Assembly: GCF_901827155.1 (NCBI RefSeq)
Contig: NZ_LR594660.1
Span: 310,001 to 374,000 of the forward strand
Reading direction: 5' to 3'
Length of the DNA stretch: 64,000 bases
Origin: Variovorax sp. PBL-H6
Lineage (GTDB): Bacteria; Pseudomonadota; Gammaproteobacteria; Burkholderiales; Burkholderiaceae_C
Positions 25,276 to 36,400 of this stretch are shown here, one piece after another. Position 1 is the stretch's first letter; each line of letters starts with the position of its first letter. A program made the translations under genes and the position numbers. The notes under the pieces were generated by a model, which saw nothing but the letters and a program-made list of their open reading frames with translations, searched no databases and was not told the origin of the DNA.

Positions 25276-26584
25276 AGCAATCCGTGGCCTGGCGGTCTGG
25301 TGCCTCCAGTTCACCCCGCGCGTCAGCATCATCGATGCGGCTTCCGCTTCTGCTGCGGTGGTGATGGAGCTGGAGGCGAGCGTGCGCCTGTTTGGCGGCA
25401 AGCGGAAGCTCGTCGAGCGGGTGAAAACCGAGGCGGAAGAGATGGGGGTGGGTCAGCTTGCCTGGGCCCCGACCAGTCTCGCCGCGGTGGCGGTCGCGCG
25501 CACGGGTCAATCGAACGGGTTTTCCAAACCCCTCCAGGCCCTGCTGGACGCCCTCCCCGTCGAAGTTCTGGCTTCCGCCGCGGCGCATGCCGCCATCCTT
25601 GAACGCATCGGATGCCAGACCCTCGGCCAAGTGCGCGCCCTCCCCCGTGGCGGGCTGAGCCGGCGCTTTGACAAGGAACTGTTGGGGGCTTTGGACCAGG
25701 CCTATGGCCTCAAGCCGGAGGCGCATGCCTGGGTGCAACTTCCCGACACCTTTGCTGCCAAGCTCGAGCTGATGTCTCGCATCGAGATGGCGCCGGCGCT
25801 TCTCTTTGGCGCCCGTCGGCTCCTGCTCCAGCTGTGCGCCTGGTTGGCCGCAAGGCGGTCCGGGACGACAGCTTTCACGCTGAAGTGGTGTCACGACGCG
25901 ATGCGCGCCAAGGCAGCCGGAGATGGCGGCGAACTGTCGGTTCGTACAGCGGAGCCAACGCGCAACATCGAGCACTTGAGCCGATTGCTGGCCGAGAACC
26001 TGGCCAAGGTCGAGCTGCTGGCGCCCGTGGGGGACCTCGCACTGGTGGCAGACGACGTTCGCCCGCTCGAAGAAAACAGTTTTTCGCTGCTGCCTGAGAC
26101 GCTACCGGACGGCGAAGGCCTGGCATTGGTGCTGGAGCGCATCGCCGCGCGGCTGGGGCCAGAGCGGGTCTTGCGACCTGTCATCCTGGAGGACCACCGG
26201 CCGGAATGGATGTGCCATTGGCAGCCTGCTCCGGACAAGCGCCCAAGGCAGGTGGCGCGCCTACTCGACTGCCCTCAGCCCACCTTCATCCTGCCCAAAC
26301 CACTGCGCCTGGCCTCCCGTGAGTCACAACCCCTGTACCAAGGCCCCCTTAAGTTCTTGATAGGCCCGCATCGCATCGAGCATGGTTGGTTCGACCGGGT
26401 CGGTGAGAGCTTGACTGACCAGGCGTCGCCAGGAAAGGCCGCCACCTCCGACCAGGTCGAAACACGTCACGTTGCGCGTGACTATTTCGTCGCGCTGAGT
26501 GAGCATGCTGGCTTGCTATGGGTGTACCAAACCCGCCTTGCGAGCGAAGAAAGCGCATGGTTCCTCCATGGCGTATTCGCTTAA
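25220..26584 (+). CDS. imuB: ImuB, Y-family polymerase homolog
   Basis: 454 residues. N-terminal Y-family fold: MLWAALLPDSQLSD, CLQFTPRVSIIDAAS, MELEASVRLFGG. The catalytic acidic residues of active Y-family polymerases are not kept, as is usual for ImuB, which acts as a hub binding the beta clamp and DnaE2. The C-terminal third carries a ImuB-specific region with PLYQGPLKFLIGPHRIEHGW and a YFVALSEHAGLLWVYQ end. In most proteobacteria dnaE2 follows directly; here it lies 12 kb downstream. Confidence 0.88.
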   Translation: MLWAALLPDSQLSDTQRTEAIRGLAVWCLQFTPRVSIIDAASASAAVVMELEASVRLFGGKRKLVERVKTEAEEMGVGQLAWAPTSLAAVAVARTGQSNGFSKPLQALLDALPVEVLASAAAHAAILERIGCQTLGQVRALPRGGLSRRFDKELLGALDQAYGLKPEAHAWVQLPDTFAAKLELMSRIEMAPALLFGARRLLLQLCAWLAARRSGTTAFTLKWCHDAMRAKAAGDGGELSVRTAEPTRNIEHLSRLLAENLAKVELLAPVGDLALVADDVRPLEENSFSLLPETLPDGEGLALVLERIAARLGPERVLRPVILEDHRPEWMCHWQPAPDKRPRQVARLLDCPQPTFILPKPLRLASRESQPLYQGPLKFLIGPHRIEHGWFDRVGESLTDQASPGKAATSDQVETRHVARDYFVALSEHAGLLWVYQTRLASEESAWFLHGVFA

Positions 26585-26993
26585 TCGGGCGCACGACCCA
26601 CCCGTTGCGAGATGCATCCGAGCTCAAAAGAAAGCCCCTACTCGAGGGGCTTGGAAGGAGTTCATCGGGTGCGCAGCAATGCGCGGACCCCGGGGTGTAC
26701 GAGTCCTGGGGCGCTGCGGCAACTCGGCGTGGAGGTGCGGGGTTGAGGTACCCGCTGTGTTCCGACCCTGCGCCAAGCAGGCGGAGCACTCCATAGGTTT
26801 ACGGGTCCGAAAGTCAATGCCGGCCATGAAACCGTCGGGGCGGAAGTAAGAGGCATGGATATTTCCTAGAGGGGGCACATGTCCTGTATAGAAAGTCGCG
26901 TCGCGACGCGTCGGGCCGCAGGCCCGAGCGGTGGCCCCGGCAGCGTCCCGAAGGTCCAAGGAAAAGCCGCCCTAGAGAGGGCGGCCGAAATGG
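26585..26993. other. Intergenic stretch imuB to 26994
   Basis: About 410 bases. It holds the imuB terminator, a 14-bp palindrome CGCGTCGCGACGCG at 26897-26910, and a hairpin (GGCCGCCCTC paired with AGGGCGGC, near 26963-26988) that terminates the leftward gene. A minus frame (MAGIDFRTRKPMECSACLA...) crosses the imuB terminator and is not convincing. Confidence 0.45.
26632..26655 (+). terminator. Terminator after imuAB
   Basis: AAGCCCCT, short loop, AGGGGCTT, about 48 nt after the imuB stop. T tract is weak (TTGG). Confidence 0.55.
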
Positions 26994-27389
26994 TTACAGC
27001 AGCGGGATGTCGATGCCTTTGCTCTTCAGGAGCTCGTGGAAAAGTTCCGCCTCGATGGCCACCGCCAAATCATCGTCGAGGTTCGGCAGCAGCTGTGGTT
27101 CACCGACCGGCTTGCCTTCGACGGTGTAAACCTCGAGCCGCAGCGTGTTGGCGGCAGCCATGAAGCCCGCTGCTATCGGGTCCTCGGGGTAGGCAATTCG
27201 GATGCGGAAGTCGGGCAGGCCAGTCGAGCGCCGAACCGCGGCTTGCACCTCGGGAGAGCGGAGGACGAATCGATGCAGGCCGTCGTTAGGGGTCTGCGCC
27301 CCGCCCCCTCGGCACAGTCGGGCCAGGGTTCCGGTTGACTGCAAAGCACTGAACAAAGAGAAGTTCTTGACACTGAAGAGATGACTCAT
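26994..27389 (-). CDS. Orphan protein
   Basis: 131 residues from ATG 27389. N-terminus hydrophobic-polar (HLFSVKNFSLFSALQSTG), C-terminal part with alternating strands (FRIRIAYPEDPIAAGFMAAA, then LRLEVYTVEGKPVGEPQLLP). CTATAG at 27423-27428 is 33 nt before the start. It lies downstream of the giant gene on the same strand, but has its own -10-like element. Unknown function. Confidence 0.6.
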   Translation of the reverse strand: MSHLFSVKNFSLFSALQSTGTLARLCRGGGAQTPNDGLHRFVLRSPEVQAAVRRSTGLPDFRIRIAYPEDPIAAGFMAAANTLRLEVYTVEGKPVGEPQLLPNLDDDLAVAIEAELFHELLKSKGIDIPLL

Positions 27390-27495
27390 GGGGTTCCTGA
27401 AAGATGGACGTTGCCTGCCGGCCTATAGCCATGCGCTGTTCATCGGCCGAAGAAGCGAACCTCCTCAGCCGCGACATACCGTGCAGGCCGCGCTT

Positions 27496-30400
27496 TCAAT
27501 TCCGAAGCGCCTCGTAGCCTGCTGGCTTGCAGCGGAACGTGCCGCCCTCACCTTTGGTCAGCACCATCGACTTGGTCGCATTACTGTTTATGACGGGGTA
27601 CCACGCCGAAGTGTCAGCCAAAGCCTCGGGCTTCGGGGAATACGACAACGCCTTCGCACAACCTGAAGAGGTCTGAACATAGATGTCCAACCTCCGGTTG
27701 TCGTAGTCGATGGCAATGCCGTATGCCTTGTAGGTCTCCAGTTTCAGTCGAGCGTCGGTGGCGACCGAGTACCCCGCCGGGGTGTTGTAGCCCGCGCTGA
27801 ACTGGGTCCAGTATCGCGAGGTTCCGCTTTGGTAGTCATAGAACACTCCTGGGGCGAGTGCCAAGGTGTTGGTAGCGCCAGGCGTGCTGCTCCCAATGCC
27901 AACTCCCACTTGCATCAGATTCGTCGCGTAGGTGTAGTAGTTGCGCGAGCCGTCGCCATTCGTCGTCGGGTTGACCACAGGCGGTGGCGATGCATCCGTC
28001 ACCTCGAAGTACCATTTGCCGGCGCGAATCCCGCCGGCTGGCCCGATGCCCACGTAGTTGGGAGAAACAGCTGTGGCAATCAGATTGTCTTGCGAGAGGT
28101 TCCACGAGGCCTTGGGACGGAAGCGGGCAAAGCCTTGGCCGTCCGAAGCCACGGAGCCCGTGAGCTGCACGCTCTGCGAGGCGAAGCCGGCCCTGCTGAC
28201 CGTCAGCGTCGCAGTGTGCCCGCTTGCGCCTGGCGTGCGCGATGGCCGGTACACCACGTTGACTGCCCCAGTGGCGCCGGCCAGCGAAGCGTTCACGGCT
28301 GCTGATTGGGCACCCTGCGAATCACTCCACAGGCTGGTACCCTGCGTACCAGCGTTGTCCGTCACGTTCACCACCGACAAGATGGAGAACTGGTCTGCAT
28401 CCGGCCCACTGAGCTCGACCGTACCCACTTGGAGAGGTGTCGTGCCGGTGGTGCGCCGGATGTACACAGGCAAGGGCGCGGACACTTGTGCCATGCTCGA
28501 CAGCGAGGCACCAAACTCATAGTCGGCAATGTCGGGACGCGATGACAGCTGCATCTCTGTTTGAGCCGCACCGTTCACGCGGAACGACGTCTGGCCCCCA
28601 GGCCCGTCGTGGAAGACGGTCAATGTCGCCGTATGCGCGCCGAGGGTGGTCGGGGCGAAGGTCACGTTGAGGCCGTAGTCACTAAGAACGGCTCCGCCGG
28701 CAACGTCAGCGCCGACGTACGGCGCGGCGCCTTCCGTCACGCCTGGCGCGGCGTAGGTGAAGAGCTGCGTCTTCGACGCACCGGTGTGATGGACAGCATA
28801 GACCGTCGTGACCGCAAAGGCCGGCGAGCCTTCGACCTTGAAGCCGCTGTAGGTGACGCGTCCGCGGGACCCGGCGACCCGAAGGTTGACAAGCTTCGTG
28901 CTGGAACCGAACGCACTGTTGGCAATGCTGGCCTGTGGTGCGAAATCCGGAATGAGTCCGTTGTCAGCAAAGTCCACCGTCGCGAAGACTCCCGTCACGT
29001 CACGCTCGCCCGCCCCGGAGAGGTCCAAAGTCAAGGGCGACGTGTTAGCCCCATTGTGGTCGATGAGCAATTGCGCGGCGTGTGCCCCTGCTTTGGTTGG
29101 CTTGAACTGCAGCCGCACGTTCAGATTGGTGCTGACGTTGTTCTGCTTCAGCGAGGTGGGCGAAACATCCTGGCCTGTGTTTTCTGCACTCGAGTAGTTT
29201 GTCCAGGTCGCGAACGTGAATGCAGATGCATCTGCGCCGACGATGCGCATGCGTGGCACGCTCGCGTAGCCGACCTTGTTGGTGTTCACGAGGTAGAGGT
29301 CCTTCAGCACCGTGCCTGCTGCCGCACCGGTCGGGCCGTTGTAAGTCGCGACCCCCATGTCGCCCGATGCAGCCGTAGGCTTCGAAACATTGGTACCAGA
29401 GAACTGCACGATGGGCTTAATGCTGCTGCCAGAGAGAAGGAACTCGGTCTTACCCCCTGGGCCCGTATGGAAAACCGTGACTTTGGCTGTCTCAGTGCCA
29501 ACTTCGGTGGGCGCGTAACGCACCGTGATGCCCAGGTCCGTGACGGCTCCGGACTTGCTGATATCCTCGCCCGCCCACGAGAACGCATCTTCACGAACGA
29601 CATCAGGGTTGTAGTTCTTGACGATGCCGCCATAGCTGGTCGTGCCCTTGGGGTACTTGTTCAACGAGCTAGTCACCCCAAAGCTTGGAGAGCCCTCAAC
29701 CTTGAAGCCCGTGTAGGTCACTTGGCCCTTCGTTCCAGTGACGCGGAGATAGATGAGCTTGCTCGCCGTGGTTCCAGCAACTGTCACAGGGTACGGCGCC
29801 GGGGCTTGGACGGAAGTGGCGAGGTCGCTCACCGTGACGTTAACATCGCTCGCCGCCGTGCCGGAAATTGGCAGGACCAGGGGATTCGTGTTGCCCCCGT
29901 TGTGGTAAATGGCGACCTGCGCGGTGTGCACGCCCATGTGTGCAGGGAGGAACGTCACCTTGAAGTGAGGCCCTGTGCTGGTGGTCTGGACCATGCCTAT
30001 CGGGGTTACGTCGTTCGCAGCCGGAGCCGTCCCCTGGCCTGTCCAACTCGTGAACTGGAAGCTGCTCGCATCGGGGCCGGTGATGACCATGCGGTTCACC
30101 CGCAGGCTACCGACGCCGGCGGTGTTCACCACGTAGTTCGTCAGAGTGGTGGGGGTGGGTGACGGATTGCTCGCGTTGTACGACACCACGCCAAAGTCAG
30201 AAATTGGTGGCGCGGGATTGGCCGCCAGGGCGCTGGCCGCTGAGAGGGCCGCAATGGGCTGCACGCCATTGCCGGTCAACAAGAACGTCGTCTTGCCGCC
30301 AGGCCCGTTGTGGGTCACCGTTACCTTTGCCACTTGCTGGCTAAGGCTGGACGGCTGGAAGGTGAACTTCAAGACTAGGTCCGTGTAGCCGCCAGTAGGA

Positions 30401-33400
30401 GCGACGTTCGCGCCCACGTAGTTGAATTCGGCACTGGCGACCCGGCTGTAGAACGCCGATGCAACGGCAGCCGTTCCGCCTTGGCGGACCAGGCCGGAAC
30501 CGGTGAGTGCAATGTCCGTTGTCCCCTCGATTGAGGCACCTGTGTAGGTCACGGCACCCGCGGAACCCGTTGCCCGGAGGTAGAACGACCTTTCGTTCGA
30601 GGTGTTGCCAACAAGGGTGTCGGCAAACGGCGTTGGCTCAACGATGGTCGCGCTCGTGCCCTCGGACACGGCGAGCATCACATCACGCGAGGCCGTGCCA
30701 GACAAGGGCAGCACAACGGGCGAGATATTCATTCCGTCGTGGTAGACCTCGAGCTTTGCCTCGTGCGCCCCGAGCTTGACGGGGAAGAACTTGACCTTGA
30801 ACGGCAGAGAAGCCGAAGCGGTGCCCTGGACCATTGCGGCCGGGGAGACATCGGGCGATGGGACGTAGCCCCCCGGCTGATTCGGGTACGACTCGATGGC
30901 GAATGCGGACGCATCGGCGCCCGTAATGCGCAGACGCGTCACCCTGAGCAGCCCCAGCGTGTTCCAATTTACCACATTCAGGGTCTTCGAGACGGAACCG
31001 TTGCTCGCATCACCGGGGGCGTTGAACCCAGCAACGCCAAGGTCGCCGCTGGCGGGCACATAGGGCGCGGCGGCCGTCGAGGAGAGGGCTGCCGCTGCAC
31101 GGCGACCTTCACCCGTCAGGGTGTAAGTGGTCTTTCCGCCGGGGCCATCATGAAACACCGTTACCGTTGCCGTTTGCACCCCGGTGGTCGTGGGAGAGAA
31201 CGCGAGCAGGGCACGCAGGTCGGACAGACCCATCGTGCGGGCGTCAGCGCCCACGAGATTCATGTTCACGTAGCGCGTCGAGGCCGGTTGCGCCTGCAAC
31301 GCGCTTGAGCTCGTGCTACCCGTGTTCGTGAGACTCACCCCTTTGACCGAGAAGGCCTGCGAGCCGACGATTTGAATCGACTTCCAGGTGACCTGACCGA
31401 AGGTGCCGGTGTTGCGGACGTAGGTGTCCAGGGTCGAACTCGCGCCCACGCCCGTGACAGGGAATGGCGGAATGTCCGCGATGAATGGACCGCCCGAGGC
31501 CTGAACGGAGACGTCATACGCGCCGGTGCCTGTCAAGTTCACGACGGCTGGCTGCGCGTTGTCGCCGTTGTGCTCCACAACAAGCTGCGCCTCCTGGGCT
31601 CCTGCGCGCATGGGCGAGAAGGCAATTTCGACTAGGAGAGCCTCCGCGACGGACCCTTGGCGCATGTTCGCGGGGCGAACGTCCTGGGCCGGGAGCGTGC
31701 CGTCGGCGGTAGCCCGATAGGAGTACCCGGTGATGGCAAAACTCGCGGCGTCGGCGCCGATGATTGAAAGATGTGTTGCTTGCAGACGCTTCCCAGCATT
31801 GGAAGTGCTGACCAGGAAGAACTTGCGCTTGAGCGCATCGGACGTGAGCCCTGCGCCGTCGTTGAACGTCAGCGTGCCGAAGTCACCATTGGGTGCGACC
31901 ACAGGATTTGCGGACGCCGTGCCAGAGAGCGCGGCGTAGCTGAAGTATTCGGCCACGCCGAATAGTGGCAGCTGTGCTCGGCTCCCCCCGTTGTAGTCAA
32001 TGTTCAACTGAGCATTGAACGTGCCCTTCGCCTTGGGGGCAAAGGTCACCACAACGCCGAGGTGCGGGTACGTGCCCGAACCCGCGTCAACCGTGGCACC
32101 GGTGGCCGTGAGGCGGTCGCCCGAGATGCTTGCCCCGCTCGAGCTGTACGAGCCGCTGTTGCTCGACTTGCGGACCTCGGTGATAGCGAACTGCCCCGCA
32201 TCCGCGCCGGTGATGGTCACGGTAGCCGCGTCAATGCGCGTGCCTGCGGCCTTCAGGACGTTGTTGAGGTAGATGATTTTCTGCTGCGTTCCATTCGCGC
32301 CACCCTCTTCGCTCATTGCGATGATGGTCGGATAGTTGCCGCTGACGAGGGCCATGGACCCTGCCGTGCCAGAGAGCGCGTAGTCAGCCTGCACGAAGGA
32401 GGCAGACAGGCTGACGGAGACCTGGGTGCCCGTAGGCCCACCCGTGGAGGCGGTGAGGGTGCCGGCGACCGTGCCTTGCGCGGCATTGGAGGCAAGCACC
32501 TCGACCGTGCAACTTGCACCGACCGCGAGTGGGGCGGGAAGTGCCGTTGGGCAGGTCCCGTTGGTGCCAATGGAGAACGTTCCGCTCGGTTCGGGGGAGA
32601 GGCCCACCAGCTGCGTCGGCAGGTCTCCTGTATTGGTCAATGTGAAGATGCGGCCATAGGTTGCGCCAACTGCGATGTTGCCAAATGCGCCCTGGCCCAG
32701 GAGCTTAAGCTTGCCTTGTGGCAGGACATAGGCCAGCCCCTTGGAGAGCGTCCCGTTGCCGACGGCGGTGGTGGCGACCACGTCGACAGTGCCTGCCTCC
32801 GGGGAGAGCCGCGCCGGCACGACGACTGTTGCGCTCGAGCCGTCTGCCGAGACGGACGTCACTTGAGCGGCTTGCCCGTCGACCAGGACCTTCATGCCCT
32901 CGGCGAAATCTCGGCCCTGCAGGAGGGTGGGCCAGCCGCCGGCGACGGAGCCGGTTGCAGGAGTTGTGCTCGCGATGACAGGGGCACCGGCGTATCGCAG
33001 GGCCTGCGGCAGCGTTGCGGTGAGGCCCGCGTCGTTCGTCATCGTGACGTCGACCACGCCAGTCGCGTGGGCAGGGGCCACGACGTCCAGCTGCGTGCTG
33101 CCACGTACCTGGATGGTGGATGCAGCAACGTCGCCAAAGAATATCCTTGTCGCGGCGGTGAAGCCTGCACCCAGGACGGAAACGAGAGTGCCGCCGTTGC
33201 TGTCGGCAATCGAGGGCGTCACGCGCGTGAGCTTGACCCCTTGGCCCGTGGCGCCGAGCGTCGCCGTCAGCGTCCCTGCGGTGGTCAGGACAGTCAGCGT
33301 GCTCGATTGAGGGCCAGCGGTGGTCGGAAAGACATTGAGCGCGATGTCGCAGGCCTCTCCCGCTCGCAGGGGCTGGCTGCATGCGTTGTTTTGCTGAAAC

Positions 33401-36400
33401 CAGGTGTTGTCGGGGATACCGATGGAGTTGACCTTGACCGGGTAGGCTCCGGTGTTCTTCACCTGCACCACGCTCTCAGCGGTTCCGCCGACGTAGACCG
33501 TGCCGAAGTCGACGCTCGGTTGGCTCAGTGCGGCCTGCGGCAGCAGGCCTGTACCGGTCAGCGCGACATCCAGCGGGCCGCCGGAATTCGCCGTCTTCAG
33601 GCGGAGCGCGCCCGTCAATGCACCGCCAGACGCCGGCGTGAAGGACACGTACAGTGGACAGGATTGACCTGTTGCCAGGGGAGAGACGCAGTCGGACGAG
33701 ACGCCGAAGCTCTCTGCGCCAGTAGCCATCGAGATGTCGTAGACGTTCAGAGGGCCGGTGCTCTCGTTTGTCAGCATGACGGTCTGGGCAGCGGAGCTTT
33801 CGCCAACCACGACCGAGCCGAACGCGAGGCTGTTCGAGTCAACCGATGCACGGGCGGTCGGACCGTTGCCTGTCAGAGGAATCGTCAGCCGATTGCCGGT
33901 CTGTGGCACCACCGCGAGGGCTGCCTCGTGAGCACCGCTTGCCTGCGGCGAGAAACGCACCGTGACCGAGCAGGCCTTGTCTTTGCCAAGTTGAGGGCCG
34001 CAGTCGCTGGTGAACGAAAAAGCGGTTTTGTTCAGTCCGTCCAGGGCGATGCTGGAGATTCCCACGCCACCCGGGCCCGGGTTGTAAATCGACACGACCT
34101 GCGCGGCGTGCTCGCCCATCGCAACTTGGCCAAAGGCCAGCTCGGTGGGCGTCGCGGCGACGCTGCCGAGCAAGCTGAGACCCGCGAGCGCCACCGAATA
34201 GGTGGGCATCGTCGGGTCGTTCGACGAAATCACCAACGTGCCCGCTTGTGCTCCTCCGCTGACGGGGTTGAATCCCACTTGGATTTCGCAGGTCGCGGAC
34301 GGGGCCAGCTCCGGGCCGCACGTGTTCGACTGGGTGAAGGCACCGCTGATGCCGACACCACTCAGGGCCAGGCGAGCGTTGCCGGTGTTTTGGACGGTCA
34401 CGGTCTGCTGCGGGGCCGTGGCGAGGAAGTCCACGCTCCCAAAGTCCAGCGCCGTGGGGGCGACCGAGATGCGCGGCGTCGGCCCCTGGCCCGTCAGGGC
34501 AACGGCAAGGGGCTGCTGATTCTCGGCGCGCAGGTTGAGCTGTGCCGTTACCAGGCCGTCTTTGCCCGCAAGGAATCGTACGGGAAGGTCGCAGTGGGTG
34601 CCCGCGGCGATTGGCTCCCGACAATCGGTCTCGCTTGACGTGAAGTTTGTCGGGTCCGTGGAGTCCACGGAGACCAGCGATACTGCTTCAGGCCCGGCGT
34701 TGGAGATGCGCAGTGCCGCAGTAGCAGGGCTGGCCGGCGTTGCTGCTCCGAAGGAGAGCGGGTTGGGCGAGGCAGTCAGCACGGCCGCGGGCACATGGTC
34801 GACCCCCTTCCCGTAGAGCAGGACCTCGCGCTGGACGCCGCCGGCCGTCGCTACGGTCAATGCCGCAGCATGCGGCTTCAGGGCCTGTGCGGAAAAGGCG
34901 ACGCTGACAACACAGCTCTCAGAGGAGGCGAGCGTCGCGCCACAGGTCGTCGACGTCGTGAAAGCGGCTGCATCGGCGCCACTCAAGCTTGGCGCGTTGA
35001 GTGAGAGCGCTTCGCTGCCGGAATTCGACACCTGGATATCAGCGCTGGAGCCTTGGCCGACTTCGAAGGACCCGAAGTTGAGGTACCGCTTGTCGACGAC
35101 CAACGCCTGGTCGGCCGTCAACCCCTCCCCGCTCAGGGAAGCCATCTGGACTCCCTGAGGCGAGTAGACGCGAAGGTAACCAGTTTCGCTGGCCGCTGCG
35201 GTGGGGGTGTATGTCACGGTTACGGTGCAACTCTCGCCCTTCGGCAGTTTTACGCCACACGTGTTCACCTGAGAGAACCCTGAGCCCTGGATGTTCACGC
35301 CAGAAATGAGCGCATTGCCGGCTCCCACGCTGGAGATGGTGATGTCCTCGGGCGCGGAGGACGAACCCATCGAAACCGAGCCGAACGCGAGCCGCGACGG
35401 AGTGAATTGCAACTCGCTGCTAAGGCCAACGCCTCTGAGGGACACGGAGGCGGCCGGATTCACCGGGTCATTCGAAACAACGAGCAGCTCGGTTTCTCGA
35501 GTGCCACTCCCGTTTGGCGTGAACTGCACGCGCACCGCGCAGGATGCGCCAGGGGCTAACGGCGACCCGCAACTGTTTTCCTGGTTGAACTCCACCGTGC
35601 TGGCGAGGCCGACGTTCGTGACCTCGAGCGGCGCGGAGCCGACGTTCGTCACCGTCACCTCTTGATAGTTGGAGGTGTCCCCCTGCGACATCGCCTCGAA
35701 CTGGAGTGAGCCGGGGGCAACTTCCAGCACGGGTGCAGGCACATGCCCTTTGAGGTGAACGAGCAGGTTCTGCCCGGCCTGGGAGGCGATGACCAGGTCG
35801 CCGATGGACCGTTCCACGGAGCTGGCCGTGTATTGCACGGTCAGGTCGCAGTATTCCCCGGCTGCCAGCGGCGCGGTGCAGCCGGTCGTGACCACAAAGT
35901 TCGCCGAGTTCGTCGCGTACGTGTGCGTGACCTCCGCGACGTCCGGACCAGCATTCGTCACGCGCACGACGCGGCTCACCGCTGTGCCGAGCGTTGTCGT
36001 GCCGAAGTCGACCTCGGACATGTTCGTGCTGAGTTGGCCCTTGGCGGCAGACGAGACGCCCTTGCCAGACAAAGCGACAGTTTTGGTGAGCGTGGTCTGT
36101 CCGGCGCCCGTCGGGATGGCCAGTTGAGCGCTGAATGTTCCGACCACGGCAGGCGAGAACGCGAGGGCGAGCTGGCAGGTAGCGTACGCGGGAAGAGTTG
36201 CCCCGCAGGTCGAGCTGGACGAAAACAAAGCCGCGTCTGGGCCACCCAAGGTGGGCGAACCCAGCGTGAGCTCCTTGGTTCCGGCGTTGGCCAAGGTGAT
36301 GGTCTTCGTCGCCGGCGCTTCACCGACAACGACGTCGCCAAGCGAGACGGAGTCGGGGGCTGACAAGCGGCCGTCCACGGCACCTTCGCTGGGGTCCGTG

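Noticed and set aside
26624..26959. 111-codon minus frame after imuB
   Set aside because: It runs through the imuB terminator and lacks a ribosome site; composition is not protein-like.
28561..30162. 533-codon plus-strand frame opposite the giant gene
   Set aside because: Same as above; composition typical of antisense frames.
32062..34638. 858-codon plus-strand frame opposite the giant gene
   Set aside because: Antisense shadow of a GC-rich repetitive gene; Arg/Gly/Cys-rich, no domain, while the minus frame has a signal peptide and known domains.
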